From Streptomyces sp. SAJ15 (GTDB lineage: Bacteria > Actinomycetota > Actinomycetes > Streptomycetales > Streptomycetaceae): 64,000 nucleotides of DNA. The notes beneath the pieces are model-generated. The model was not told the DNA's origin. It worked only from the letters and a program-made list of their open reading frames with translations, and searched no databases. Position 1 is the first letter of the stretch. Each line of letters starts with the position of its first letter. Both the position numbers and the translations under genes were made by a program. This document shows positions 48,072 to 56,594 of this stretch, in pieces. The stretch is taken from the NCBI RefSeq assembly GCF_007595705.1, contig NZ_NISY01000006.1, positions 372,001 to 436,000 of the forward strand, written 5' to 3'.

Positions 48072-48078
48072 GCTCATC

Positions 48079-48489
48079 ATGGACATCACCATTCACACGA
48101 CTTCTCTTCCGCACGACGACCCGGACGCGTCGCTCGCCTTCTACCGCGACATCCTCGGCTTCGAGGTCCGCAGCGATGTCGGGCAGGGCAGGATGCGCTG
48201 GGTCACGGTCGGCCCGGCCGGTCAGCCGGGCACCTCGATCCTTCTGGCACCGCCTGCCGTCGATCCCGGTATCACCGAGGACGAGCGCCGCACGATCACC
48301 GAGATGATGGCCAAGGGCACCTACGGCTGGATCCTGCTGGCCACCCCGGACCTCGACGCCACGTTCGAGAAGGTGCAGGCCGGTGATACCGAGGTCGTCC
48401 AGGAGCCGACCGAGCAGCCGTACGGCGTCCGCGACTGCGCGTTCCGCGACCCCGCGGGCAACCTGGTCCGCATCCAGGAGCTGCGCTGA
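48079..48489 (+). CDS. VOC superfamily (glyoxalase/bleomycin resistance-like) protein 1
   Basis: 136 residues. SLPHDDPDASLAFYRDILGF and GVRDCAFRDPAGNLVRIQEL are the two beta-alpha-beta-beta-beta repeats. Likely metal ligands are the first His/Asp pair and the Glu in IQEL. Function (dioxygenase, resistance or isomerase) cannot be set from sequence. It is co-regulated with the second VOC gene by an identical promoter box. Confidence 0.88.
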   Translation: MDITIHTTSLPHDDPDASLAFYRDILGFEVRSDVGQGRMRWVTVGPAGQPGTSILLAPPAVDPGITEDERRTITEMMAKGTYGWILLATPDLDATFEKVQAGDTEVVQEPTEQPYGVRDCAFRDPAGNLVRIQELR

Positions 48490-48781
48490 GCTGTGCGGGT
48501 ATCGATGCGGCTGTGCTGGCCGACATCGCGACCACCCATAAGGAAGGCGGGCGGCGCACCAGGGCAGAAGTGCCCGCCCTGCCGGTCGCCCGCCCGAGCC
48601 GCGCCCGGGGTCCTTGTTGAACCGGTCATGAGCCCGGACTCCGTCCCGCTGCTGTCCGGAAGTTGGTCGACCGGCGGCTGGTCGAGTCTGGAGGGCCGGT
48701 CCACACCACCGAGCGTCCGGGGTGCCCGCCGAGGCGGGCAGCCCAGACGATGAAAGATGAAAGACGAAGGGGAGGGTTCTC

Positions 48782-49303
48782 ATGTGTAGGCCTGAATGGC
48801 GGCGTGCACGCGTGCAGGCGCAGCGCCTGGCTGATCTCGCGCGGCTGCGCCGCGTCCGCGACCGGATCGACAGGGAATACGCGCAGCCGCTGAACGTGGA
48901 GGCGCTCGCCCGTGATGTGAACATGTCTGCCGGGCACCTGAGTCGGCAGTTCCGGGCCGCCTACGGTGAGTCGCCGTACGCGTATCTGATGACACGTCGC
49001 ATCGAGCGGGCGACGGCGCTGCTGCGGCGGGGCGACCTCAGCGTCACCGAGGTCTGCTTCGCGGTCGGCTGCGCTTCGCTCGGAACGTTCACCACCCGCT
49101 TCACCGAGCTGGTCGGCATGCCGCCCGGGGCATTCCGACGCCAGGCGGCGGATGCGGCGGCCGACCATGCCGATGCTGCGGGTACGGCCCGCGATGCGGC
49201 GTTGGCGATCAAGGTGGAGGGGATGCCGGCGTGCGTGGCGAAGCAAGTCTCAAGACCGGTCAGGAATCGAGAAGTCCCGGCCGCCGCGCAGCCCCTAGCG
49301 TGA
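48782..49303 (+). CDS. Short AraC family regulator (HTH only)
   Basis: 173 residues with no sensor domain. Two helix-turn-helix motifs (LNVEALARDVNMSAGHLSRQ and VTEVCFAVGCASLGTFTTRF, ending MPPGAFRRQ) fill residues 20-125. GGGGAGG precedes ATG 48782. In actinobacteria such short AraC proteins sit beside VOC genes; the two VOC promoters flanking it share a 15-bp box, the obvious candidate binding site. Its 3' end contains the second box. Confidence 0.87.
   Translation: MCRPEWRRARVQAQRLADLARLRRVRDRIDREYAQPLNVEALARDVNMSAGHLSRQFRAAYGESPYAYLMTRRIERATALLRRGDLSVTEVCFAVGCASLGTFTTRFTELVGMPPGAFRRQAADAAADHADAAGTARDAALAIKVEGMPACVAKQVSRPVRNREVPAAAQPLA
49260..49301 (+). promoter_or_regulatory. Shared activator box and -10 of VOC gene 2
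   Basis: TCAGGAATCGAGAAG (49260-49274), 21-base gap, TAGCGT (49296-49301), then 13 bases from the -10 start to ATG 49309. Architecture and box are identical to 48030-48071. It lies inside the end of the AraC coding sequence. Confidence 0.7.
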
Positions 49304-49308
49304 TGGTC

Positions 49309-49968
49309 ATGGCAACCACCACTTCCACCGCAGCTATCACGTCCCTCGTGTCCGTCACCCTTGAGGTGGCCGACCTTGAGGCCGCTCGCCGCTTTTACCG
49401 CGCCTTCGGCGTGGACACGTACCTGCGCCTGCGAGCGTCCGAGGCGCACTCCACCGGCTTCCGCGGCTTCACCCTGGCGCTCACGGTGTCCGGGCCGGCC
49501 ACCGTCGACGGCTTCTTCGGCGCCGCCGTGGACGCCGGCGCCACGGTCCTGAAGCCCGCCGCGAAGTCGCTGTGGGGCTACAGCGGCGTCGTCCAGGCCC
49601 CGGACGGGACGATCTGGAAGATCGCGACCTCGGCGAAGAAGGACACCGGCCCCGCCACCCGCGAGATCGACGAGGTCGTCCTGCTGCTCGGCGTCGAGGC
49701 CGTGAAGGCCACCAAGCAGTTCTACGTCGGCCGGGGCCTGGCCGTGGCCAAGAGCTTCGGTGGCAAGTACGTCGAGTTCGCCCCCGGTCAGTTCAGCCCC
49801 GTCAAGCTGGCGCTGTACAAGCGCCGCGCCCTTGCCAAGGACCTCGGCGTCCCCGTCGCCGGCACGGGCTCACACCGCATCGTCCTCGGCAGCACCGCCG
49901 ACGCCTTCACCGACCTGGACGGGTTCGCCTGGGAGGCTGCCGCGTCGCTCGCTCCCACACCGTTCTGA
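49309..49968 (+). CDS. VOC superfamily protein 2
   Basis: 219 residues with two VOC modules: LVSVTLEVADLEAARRFYRA and a second at REIDEVVLLLGVEAVKATKQ. GVVQAPDGTIWKIAT carries the end of the first module. ATG 49309 was preferred to 49303 because it gives the same -10 spacing as VOC gene 1. Substrate unknown. Confidence 0.86.
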   Translation: MATTTSTAAITSLVSVTLEVADLEAARRFYRAFGVDTYLRLRASEAHSTGFRGFTLALTVSGPATVDGFFGAAVDAGATVLKPAAKSLWGYSGVVQAPDGTIWKIATSAKKDTGPATREIDEVVLLLGVEAVKATKQFYVGRGLAVAKSFGGKYVEFAPGQFSPVKLALYKRRALAKDLGVPVAGTGSHRIVLGSTADAFTDLDGFAWEAAASLAPTPF

Positions 49969-50016
49969 CTCCCGTCCCTGCCATACCCATTGACCGGCGA
50001 ACAGGCGCCGATGTGA

Positions 50017-50190
50017 CAGCCGGGCCCAGACTTCGCCCGAGCCCTGGACGACGACCCCGTCGCCCGCGCCGCATACGACACCCTTGCCTATAGCCGCAAG
50101 CACGAGCACGTGCGCGCCATCGAGAGCGCGAAGAGGCCCGACACGCGCCGACGGCGCATCGAGAAGGTCATCGCCACCCTGCGGGGCTGA
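50017..50190 (+). pseudogene. YdeI/OmpD-associated family C-terminal fragment
   Basis: After a stop at 50014, 57 codons read PDFARALDDDPVARAAYDTL, AYSRKHEHVRAIESAKRPDT and RRRRIEKVIATLRG, the characteristic C-terminal helices of YdeI-like proteins. There is no start codon and no N-terminal domain, so it is a truncated relic. Confidence 0.7.
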
Positions 50191-50225
50191 AACCGGAGAA
50201 GCGAGACTCGGCCGGCTTGAAATCG

Positions 50226-50747
50226 CCGCGCGGAGGCTTGACCTGCCCAATTCCTCCTGAAGCGCCAAGCTTCCACGTCCGCTTCAGCTCGGCGCAGACC
50301 TGGCGCATCCTGCGCCAGATGGGTTTCACCGTGCAGGTCCCGCAGCGGCGGGCTGCCGAGCGGGACGAGGACGCGGTGGCCACGTGGATCAGGGAGACCT
50401 GGCCGCTGGTGGAAAGACGGTGAGGGACCAGGACGCGTGGCTGTGCTTCGCGGATGAGTCGGGGCAGGCTCCGGCCGCCGAAAGCACGGACCTGGTCCCC
50501 GCGCGGCCACACGCCCTGCGTCACCGTCCGGGCTGGAGGCTTCTTCCGCTTCCCCGCCTACACGCCCGACCTCAACCCGGCCGAGGGTGTGTGGGCACAC
50601 CTGAAGAACGGTCTGGGCAGCCTGGCCCCGTGCAGCCTCGATGAACTCGCCGCACTGGCCCGCACACGCCTGAAACGCATGCGGTACAAGCCCGGCCTGC
50701 TGGACGGATTCATCGCCGAGACCGGACTCATCCCTGCCCCGCTGTGA
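50226..50747 (+). pseudogene. IS630-family transposase relic
   Basis: SSAQTWRILRQMGFTVQVPQ and DEDAVATWIRETWPLVE are the N-terminal winged helix part, interrupted by a stop at 50421. After frame changes and a deletion, FRFPAYTPDLNPAEGVWAHL and SLDELAALARTRLKRMRYKP supply the C-terminal DDE end. The central catalytic Asp region is largely missing. Confidence 0.85.
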
Positions 50748-50776
50748 CGTCACCCCGGACCGAAAACCTCAGTAGT
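50611..50776 (+). repeat. 166-bp direct repeat, copy 1 (IS630 3' end)
   Basis: The sequence from GTCTGGGCAGCCTGG to CCTCAGTAGT is repeated at 51732-51897 with three differences, all transitions. It covers the last 45 codons of the IS630 transposase plus its terminal sequence. The two copies bracket the racemase gene. Confidence 0.9.
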
Positions 50777-50908
50777 TGGGGTGTCAGCCCCTCACGGAAG
50801 GCCAGCCGCTCCCAAAGTAATCCTTTAGGGAAGTCCTGGAATCCCTTGAATTGCTTTGAGTGTCGCGCTCTTGCAGCATGTACGCATCGGCGGATCAAGG
50901 AGGCGGCG

Positions 50909-51610
50909 ATGAAGACGATCGGACTCATCGGGGGCATGAGTTGGGAATCGACGGCGGAGTACTACCGGCTGCTCAATGAGTTCACGCGCCACCGGCTCGG
51001 CGGGTTGCACTCGGCCACGTGCGTGCTGTACTCGGTGGACTTCGCGGAGATCGAGCGGTTGCAGGTGCAGGGCCGTTGGGTCGAGGCCGGAGAGGTTCTC
51101 GCCGCGGCCGCTCGGTCGCTGGAACGTGCCGGCGCCGACATGGTGCTGATCTGCACCAACACCATGCACAAAGTCGCCGACCAGGTGGAGGCATCGGTCT
51201 CGGTCCCTCTGCTGCACCTGGCCGACGCCACGGCGGGCGCCGTGCGGGCCGCCGGCGTGCGCCGCGTCGGCCTGCTCGGCACGTCGTTCACCATGGAGCA
51301 GGACTTCTACCGCGACCGCCTTGCGGCGGGCGGACTGGACGTGCGCGTGCCGGACACCGAAGGGCGCGCGCTCGTGCACCGGGTGATCTACGAGGAGCTC
51401 TGCCTCGGCGTGGTCAGAGAGGACTCGCGCAAGGCCTACCAGGGGGTTATCGAGGAACTCGTCGCAGCGGGGGCGGAAGGCGTCATCCTGGGCTGCACCG
51501 AAATCGAGCTCCTCATCGGCCCCACGGACAGCCCGGTGCCGGTCTTCCCCACCGCGCGACTGCACGCACAGGCGGCCGTTGACGCCGCCCTGGCCGCATG
51601 CGCTTCCTGA
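50909..51610 (+). CDS. Aspartate/glutamate racemase family protein
   Basis: 233 residues. KTIGLIGGMSWESTAEYYRL opens the family fold. The two catalytic cysteines are in CTNTMHKVAD (about residue 83) and GCTEIELLIGPTDSPVPVF (about 195). AAGGAGG precedes ATG 50909. It probably interconverts D- and L-acidic amino acids in the cytoplasm, perhaps for cell wall or a secondary metabolite. It is an isolated gene set between the 166-bp repeats. Confidence 0.9.
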   Translation: MKTIGLIGGMSWESTAEYYRLLNEFTRHRLGGLHSATCVLYSVDFAEIERLQVQGRWVEAGEVLAAAARSLERAGADMVLICTNTMHKVADQVEASVSVPLLHLADATAGAVRAAGVRRVGLLGTSFTMEQDFYRDRLAAGGLDVRVPDTEGRALVHRVIYEELCLGVVREDSRKAYQGVIEELVAAGAEGVILGCTEIELLIGPTDSPVPVFPTARLHAQAAVDAALAACAS

Positions 51611-51731
51611 CTCCGCTGTTTCGTTCCGTGGTCCGTATCAATGCGGCTCGTGTGCGACAGGCGGGCGAGTTCCTTGACTCGAACCGCAGTTGCATTTCCA
51701 GCAAGCGCCGCGCGATCACCGTGGCCGCACA

Positions 51732-51897
51732 GTCTGGGCAGCCTGGCCCCGTGCAGCCTCGATGAACTCGCCGCACTGGCCCGCACACGCCTGAAACGCA
51801 TGCGGTACAAGCCCGGCCTGCTGGACGGATTCATCGCCGAGACCGGATTCATCCCTGCCCCGCTATGACGTCACCCCGAACCGAAAACCTCAGTAGT
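51732..51897 (+). repeat. 166-bp direct repeat, copy 2
   Basis: Near-identical to 50611-50776 and in the same orientation; the rest of the transposase is absent here. It encodes the same C-terminal peptide (GFIAETGFIPAPL versus GLIPAPL). Recombination between copies would delete the racemase gene. Confidence 0.9.
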
Positions 51898-52261
51898 CGC
51901 TGAAGCCGGAGGAAACTGGAGCCGATACGCCCCAGGCGGCCACGCACGATGACGCCCCGAGCCATCGGGGAGCCAGCCAGTCGGCTGTGCTCCACATCAT
52001 GGCTGCCTGATGCTCCTGTCCAGCAAGCCCAGAGCCGAGTACAGGGGGACGGAAAGGGTCATACGTACGACGAAGGCCCCACCGCCGCAGAGCACTGCGC
52101 GAGGCGCGCTTCCGTCCGCTGCCCAAGACGGCACACCTGCGATGACCGCGACGAGCAGGGGAATTGCAGTTGTTCGGCCGGTCTCCTTGCGACTGACGGC
52201 CGCCAGCGACCTTCCGATCACCGCGCTGGCATCCCTCAGCGGTGTCTCCTCCTCAGGCTGA
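51898..52261. other. Unassigned region between repeat and Tn3 relic
   Basis: A minus-strand frame at 52000-52250 is hydrophobic (TTAIPLLVAVIAGVPSWAAD, then VVRMTLSVPLYSALGLLD) and could be a decayed membrane protein. No start or family can be supported. Confidence 0.3.
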
Positions 52262-52612
52262 AGAACGTCGGCTCGGCGCGCCTGTACCGGCCGGCGGCCG
52301 GGGAAGACGAGAAGTGGCCGAGCCTGGCGCCGGTGCTGTCGACCAAGACGATCGACTGGGACCTGATCCGCCAGCCAGCAGTACGACCAGATCGTGAAGT
52401 ACACTACCGCCCTGCGCCTGGGCACCGCCGAAGCCGAGCAGGTCCTACGGCGCTTCACCCGCGGCGGGCCCAAGCACCCCACCTACCGCGCGAGGCGGCT
52501 CACCGACGCCGACCGGCGGGCCCTGTCTCCGCTGTTCTGAACCCACGTGAACCCCTACGGCCGGTTCGAGCTGGACATGAACTCCCACCTCGACCTCTCC
52601 GCCGCGTCGGCC
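52262..52612 (+). pseudogene. Tn3-family transposase relic (copy II) with deletion and nonsense codon
   Basis: SARLYRPAAGEDEKWPSLAP, then a frameshift to [20 protein letters not shown] and [14 protein letters not shown] deletion then joins this directly to [13 protein letters not shown], where TGG of FWTHVNPYGRFELDMNSHLD has become TGA. Same subgroup as the relic at 30964. Confidence 0.85.
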
Positions 52613-52957
52613 ATGGTGCCCGGCCCCGCACTGCGCCCGAGGCGCAAGCAACCCGTTCGGCCGCGTACGGGGCGACGGGGTCGGCATCCGTGAAGGCCCG
52701 TACCCGCGGCGTCGCCGATGGGCGGCTGGATCGCTGACCGGGGGGAGGCGCAACACCTGGCGCCCTGCCTCCGATACGGGTGCCGAAAGACAGCCCCGCG
52801 CAAATGTCGGCCGGGTGCCGCGGACGACCGGGCACGTCACGCTCGTTCAGGGCACCGGTGACCAGGTCTGCGGTGAGGCCCCCGGGCGTGGCGGGCTGTA
52901 GTCAGGGGCGGAGCTGTCCGGAGTCTGCGGCTGCGGGGCTCGCGGCGACTTGACTGG
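52613..52957. other. Gene-free region upstream of marR-like gene
   Basis: I see no supported gene in these 345 bases. The MarR promoter should lie at the right end. Confidence 0.4.
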
Positions 52958-52958
52958 C

Positions 52959-52978
52959 AGATAGTTAGCCGACATATT
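52959..52978 (+). promoter_or_regulatory. Operator-like box before the marR-like gene
   Basis: AGATAGTTAGCCGACATATT shares TAGTTAGCC with the two boxes at 53571-53608 and lies 8 bases before ATG 52986. This AT-rich box in GC-rich DNA suggests MarR autoregulation. Confidence 0.55.
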
Positions 52979-52985
52979 ATTTCTC

Positions 52986-53507
52986 ATGAGTGACGAGGAT
53001 GCGAACCCCGGCGCTGCGCCCACGCTCGAACAGGCGCGGAAGCAGATCGCACGGTACGGGCTTGAGGCCGACCCGCAGGCTGTGCTTGTCGCGGTGCGCC
53101 TGATGGCTGCCGGGGCGCGCCTGGACCGGGCGTCCGAAGTGCACTTTGCGCGTTCCGGGCTGTCGACCGGGCGCTACCGCCTCCTGGTGGATCTCGAGGA
53201 CAGTGACGGGGAGAAGTCGCCGTCGCAGCTCGCGAAGAGTCTTGGCGTCTCGCGCGCCACAGTGACCGGCCTGGTCGCTGGCCTGGAGCGAGAGGGGCTG
53301 GTGGCTCGCCGCGCCTCAACGGAGGACGGGCGGGGCGCAGTAGTCGTACTCACAGCGCGCGGCAGCCAGCGGTTGCGCGATATGGCCGCGGACCACTTCG
53401 CACGGCTTGAGGCGCTGGTCGGTGGACTGGCCGCCGACGAACGCGGGCTGTTCCTCGACCTCCTGGAGCGGATCACTCAGCGGATCGGCGCATTGACTGC
53501 CGAATAG
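52986..53507 (+). CDS. MarR family transcriptional regulator
   Basis: 173 residues. The winged helix lies at 55-140: TGRYRLLVDLEDSDGEKSPS, QLAKSLGVSRATVTGLVAGL, EREGLVARRASTEDGRGAVV. Terminal helices form the dimer interface. It precedes a small membrane protein and an NmrA-like gene whose upstream region repeats its own operator-like box. Confidence 0.9.
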   Translation: MSDEDANPGAAPTLEQARKQIARYGLEADPQAVLVAVRLMAAGARLDRASEVHFARSGLSTGRYRLLVDLEDSDGEKSPSQLAKSLGVSRATVTGLVAGLEREGLVARRASTEDGRGAVVVLTARGSQRLRDMAADHFARLEALVGGLAADERGLFLDLLERITQRIGALTAE

Positions 53508-53570
53508 CTGCGGCATCACTTCCGCGCGGGGGCGGCTGTCTCGACCGCGCGGCACCCTTTCCTATACCCC

Positions 53571-53608
53571 ACTAGTTAGCTGCCTAATCAACTAGTTAGC
53601 CACCTAAT
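53571..53608 (+). promoter_or_regulatory. Tandem operator-like boxes, 20-bp period
   Basis: ACTAGTTAGCTGCCTAAT (53571-53588) and ACTAGTTAGCCACCTAAT (53591-53608) are direct repeats one helix-turn multiple apart, each with an inner TTAG-N4-CTAA dyad. They lie 17 bases upstream of the next start codon and match the box before the marR-like gene. Confidence 0.72.
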
Positions 53609-53625
53609 TATTTTCGAGGAGTCCC

Positions 53626-54087
53626 ATGAGTCCCCCTCCCAGAACCGCCCAGCGCGGTTTCGCCACGCGTCCGTTCACTCTGTGGAAGGAAGTCGCGACC
53701 GCCTACCTGGCCCCCGCGCTCACCGCCGGGCTCGGCGGATTCCTCAGCGGCCAGTCCGAACTGACCAGGGCCGCCTTCACCTCCATCGGGGCCACATCGG
53801 CCTTGGTGGCCTACATCGTCGGCGCATGGCTGCACCGCCGTGGCCGACCCCGACGCTGGACAGCCTCGGCGCCGCGACCGGTACTCACCCTCGGACTTGC
53901 CATGACAGCGGCCGGAATCGCCGGCCTGGCCGGATGGTTCGGATCCGACTGGCTGCCGTCGCACACACCGGTGCCCGATGCCGGATGGCTGGAGCGGCTG
54001 CGGATCGACCTGCCGCTGTCGGCCAGCCTGGCCGCCGCCATCGTCACCTGGCGGTGGCACGGCACGACATCCCGGCAACAGGCCTGA
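53626..54087 (+). CDS. Small hypothetical membrane protein
   Basis: 153 residues with about four hydrophobic segments (VATAYLAPALTAGLGGFL, SIGATSALVAYIVGAWL, TLGLAMTAAGIAGLAGWFG, LPLSASLAAAIVTW). GAGGAG precedes ATG 53626. No family recognised. It is the first gene behind the tandem MarR-type boxes, so it is a probable target of that regulator. Confidence 0.72.
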   Translation: MSPPPRTAQRGFATRPFTLWKEVATAYLAPALTAGLGGFLSGQSELTRAAFTSIGATSALVAYIVGAWLHRRGRPRRWTASAPRPVLTLGLAMTAAGIAGLAGWFGSDWLPSHTPVPDAGWLERLRIDLPLSASLAAAIVTWRWHGTTSRQQA

Positions 54088-54139
54088 CCCAGCCCCTCCC
54101 ACCCGATTCTCCAGACCCCTCACCCACGAAAGGCACACT

Positions 54140-55006
54140 GTGATCACCATCATCGGCGCCACCGGCGCCACCGGCAGCGCCCTGCTCCGGCGACTCATCG
54201 AACTCCAAGTTCCTTGCCGCGCCGTCAGCCGTACGCCCGACAATCTGCGCGCCGCCATCGGCACAAACACGTCGGTCGAGATCGTCGGTGCGGACGCCGC
54301 AGACCCTCAGACGCTCCGCGACGCGTTCGAGGGCTCCACGCAACTGTTCCTCGCCATGGCCAACAGCCCGCGCCAAGCCGAGCTGGAGACCAACGTGATA
54401 GACGCCGCAGCCCACTGCGGGGTACGGCACGTGCTCAAACTCTCCGCCCCAGCAGCCGAGCCCGCCTCACCGGTGGCCATCTCGCGCAGCCACTGGCGGG
54501 TCGAGGAACACCTGGCGACCACCGAAATGACGGCTACGCTGCTCCGGCCCTACGCATTCATGCAAAAGCTGCTCCTGAACGCCCCAGCGATCGCCGAGGG
54601 CGTACTCATCGGGGCCATGCGCGAGGCACCCTGTAACTACATCGACGTCCGAGACATCGCCGACGTCGCCGCCGAGACCCTCCTGCGTCCCAGCCTTGCC
54701 GGCGCCACCTACACCCTGACCGGCCCGCGGGCCTTCAGCCACCCCGAGCTCGCCCGTCTACTCGGCGAGCTGACCTGCCGCCCCGTTCGCTACATCGACC
54801 TGCCGCCGAGCGAGTTCCACAGCCACCTCCTGTCCACCGCACATATGCCGCCCTGGCTCGCCAGCCACGTGGTAGAGATCCAGCAACTGGCCATCGCCCG
54901 CCCGGAATCTCCCAACGACACCATCGAGACCATCCTTGGCCGCCCCGCCAGGACACTGCACACCTTCCTCCGTGAACATCTCCACACGTTCACCAAGACC
55001 GCCTGA
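54140..55006 (+). CDS. NmrA-like NAD(P)-binding protein
   Basis: 288 residues of the atypical SDR class. ITIIGATGATGSALLRRLIE binds the dinucleotide, VLKLSAPAAEPASPVAISRS replaces the catalytic region, and NYIDVRDIADVAAETLL is the conserved NmrA/azoreductase-like strand. GTG 54140 has GAAAGG upstream. It likely senses or reduces quinone-type compounds, a role that would suit MarR control; inference. Confidence 0.86.
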   Translation: MITIIGATGATGSALLRRLIELQVPCRAVSRTPDNLRAAIGTNTSVEIVGADAADPQTLRDAFEGSTQLFLAMANSPRQAELETNVIDAAAHCGVRHVLKLSAPAAEPASPVAISRSHWRVEEHLATTEMTATLLRPYAFMQKLLLNAPAIAEGVLIGAMREAPCNYIDVRDIADVAAETLLRPSLAGATYTLTGPRAFSHPELARLLGELTCRPVRYIDLPPSEFHSHLLSTAHMPPWLASHVVEIQQLAIARPESPNDTIETILGRPARTLHTFLREHLHTFTKTA

Positions 55007-55040
55007 CCGACCGCCCAACCGTCTGCCCCCGCCCGTCACC

Positions 55041-55076
55041 CTTCTCCGGGATACCGGTCCCGGCATCCCGGAGAAG
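55041..55076 (+). terminator. Terminator after the MarR-controlled genes
   Basis: CTTCTCCGGGAT and its exact complement ATCCCGGAGAAG flank a 12-base loop. It begins 34 bases after the NmrA-like stop and just before the Tn3 fragment. Confidence 0.7.
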
Positions 55077-55081
55077 GACGA

Positions 55082-55754
55082 CCAGCGGTTCTGGCGGGCC
55101 ACGATGCCCGGCGTCGAGACCGGCACGTACGACGCGGTGGAGGACCTTGCGCGCAACCGCGTGAACCTGAACAAGGTGGTCACGCACTGGCCGGACATGC
55201 TGAAGGCTGCCGGGTCCCTGGCCGCCAACCAGGTCCGTGCCTACGACCTGTTGCGCATGTTCGGACGCGAGGGGCGCACGACTCCGCTGGGGACGGCGTT
55301 CGCGGAGTACGGGCGGATCGCGAAGACCGAGCACCTGCTGCGGGTGGTCGACCCGGTGGACGACACCTACCGGCGTCAGATGAACCGGCAGCTCACCGTG
55401 CAGGAGTCCCGCCACAAGCTGGCCCGGGACGTGTGCCACGGCAAGCGCGGCACCATCCACCAGGCGTACCGCGACGGGATGGAGGACCAGCTGGGCGCGC
55501 TCGGCCTGGTCCTCAACGCCATCGTGCTCTGGACCACGAAGTACATCGACGCCGCCGTCGCCCAGCTTCGCGCCGAAGGCCACGAGATCCTAGACGAGGA
55601 CATCGCCCGGCTCTCCCCGCTCAAGCACCGCAACCTGAACCTGCTCGGCCGCTACAGCTTCACCGCCTCCACCCCGGCCGTCGGCGCCCTGCGCCCGCTG
55701 CGCGACCCGGAGGCCCCAGAGCTGGACGAAGACGACGACGGCGGGCAGGAGTGA
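55082..55754 (+). pseudogene. Tn3-family transposase C-terminal fragment (copy III)
   Basis: About 224 codons without internal stop: QRFWRATMPGVETGTYDAVE, RVNLNKVVTHWPDMLKAAGS, NRQLTVQESRHKLARDVCHG, EDQLGALGLVLNAIVLWTTK and YIDAAVAQLRAEGHEILDED to a natural stop. The N-terminal two thirds are missing. Its end signature (HRNLNLLGRYSF) differs from copies I and II, so it came from another Tn3 lineage. Confidence 0.85.
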
Positions 55755-55773
55755 GTATCAGGAGCCGATCGGA

Positions 55774-56499
55774 TCAATCCGTGACGGGCAGGCACTCGGC
55801 GAGCAGGGCGACGATGTCACGCCAGGCTCGCTGTGCGTGCCGTGGGTGGTAGCCGACGCCGGGAGGCACGGTGTGGTCGACCGATGGGTGGTGGAAGGCG
55901 TGAAGGGCTCCTCCGTAGACCACGAGGCGCCAGTCGACGCCCGCGGCCTGCATCTCTGCGGTGAACGCCTCCCGTTGCGCGGGCGGCATGATCGGGTCTT
56001 CCGACCCGACCCCGGCCCATACCGGGCAGCGAATGCGTGCCGCCTCGCCCGGTCGGCCCGTGGTCAGTGCGTTGACTGTCCCAATCGCGCGCAGGTCGAC
56101 ACCATCGCGACCGAGTTCCAGTGCGACTGCGCCCCCGGTGCCGTAGCCGACGGCGGCGGTCCGGTCGGGGTCGGCCCGTGGTTCGGCACGCAAGACGTTG
56201 AGCGCGGCGTGACCGATTCCTCGCATGCGGTCGGGATCGGCGAGCAGCGGCATGCAACGGGCCAACATTTCCTCTGGGTCTTCCAAATAGCGTCCGCCGT
56301 GGAGGTCGAAGGCCAGCGCCACGTACCCCAGCTCGGCCAGAGCCTCGGCCCGCCGGCGCTCGACATCGCTGAGCCCCATCCCCTCGGGTCCGATCAGGAC
56401 TGCGGGCCGGCGCTCGGCACCGGCCGGGAGCGCGAGGTATCCGATCATCGTCAGGTTGTCGGCCGGGTATTCGACCGTATGGGTTGTGACCGTCGTCAT
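55774..56499 (-). CDS. Dienelactone hydrolase-like protein lacking the nucleophile
   Basis: 241 residues with a DLH fold: RRPAVLIGPEGMGLSDVERR, LAFDLHGGRYLEDPEEM, GSEDPIMPPAQREAF and GALHAFHHPSVDH. The elbow reads AAVGYGTGGAVALEL: the position that is Cys (or Ser) in active family members is Gly. Acid and His remain. It may be inactive or use another residue. The ATG is at 56499. Confidence 0.83.
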   Translation of the reverse strand: MTTVTTHTVEYPADNLTMIGYLALPAGAERRPAVLIGPEGMGLSDVERRRAEALAELGYVALAFDLHGGRYLEDPEEMLARCMPLLADPDRMRGIGHAALNVLRAEPRADPDRTAAVGYGTGGAVALELGRDGVDLRAIGTVNALTTGRPGEAARIRCPVWAGVGSEDPIMPPAQREAFTAEMQAAGVDWRLVVYGGALHAFHHPSVDHTVPPGVGYHPRHAQRAWRDIVALLAECLPVTD

Positions 56500-56594
56500 G
56501 CGACTGGACGGTAATGACCGTTGCGCCCGCTCGGGGTGGTGTTCACCGATGGCAGACAGCGGTCTGTCCCGACTACATCACCCGGACGCGTCGG

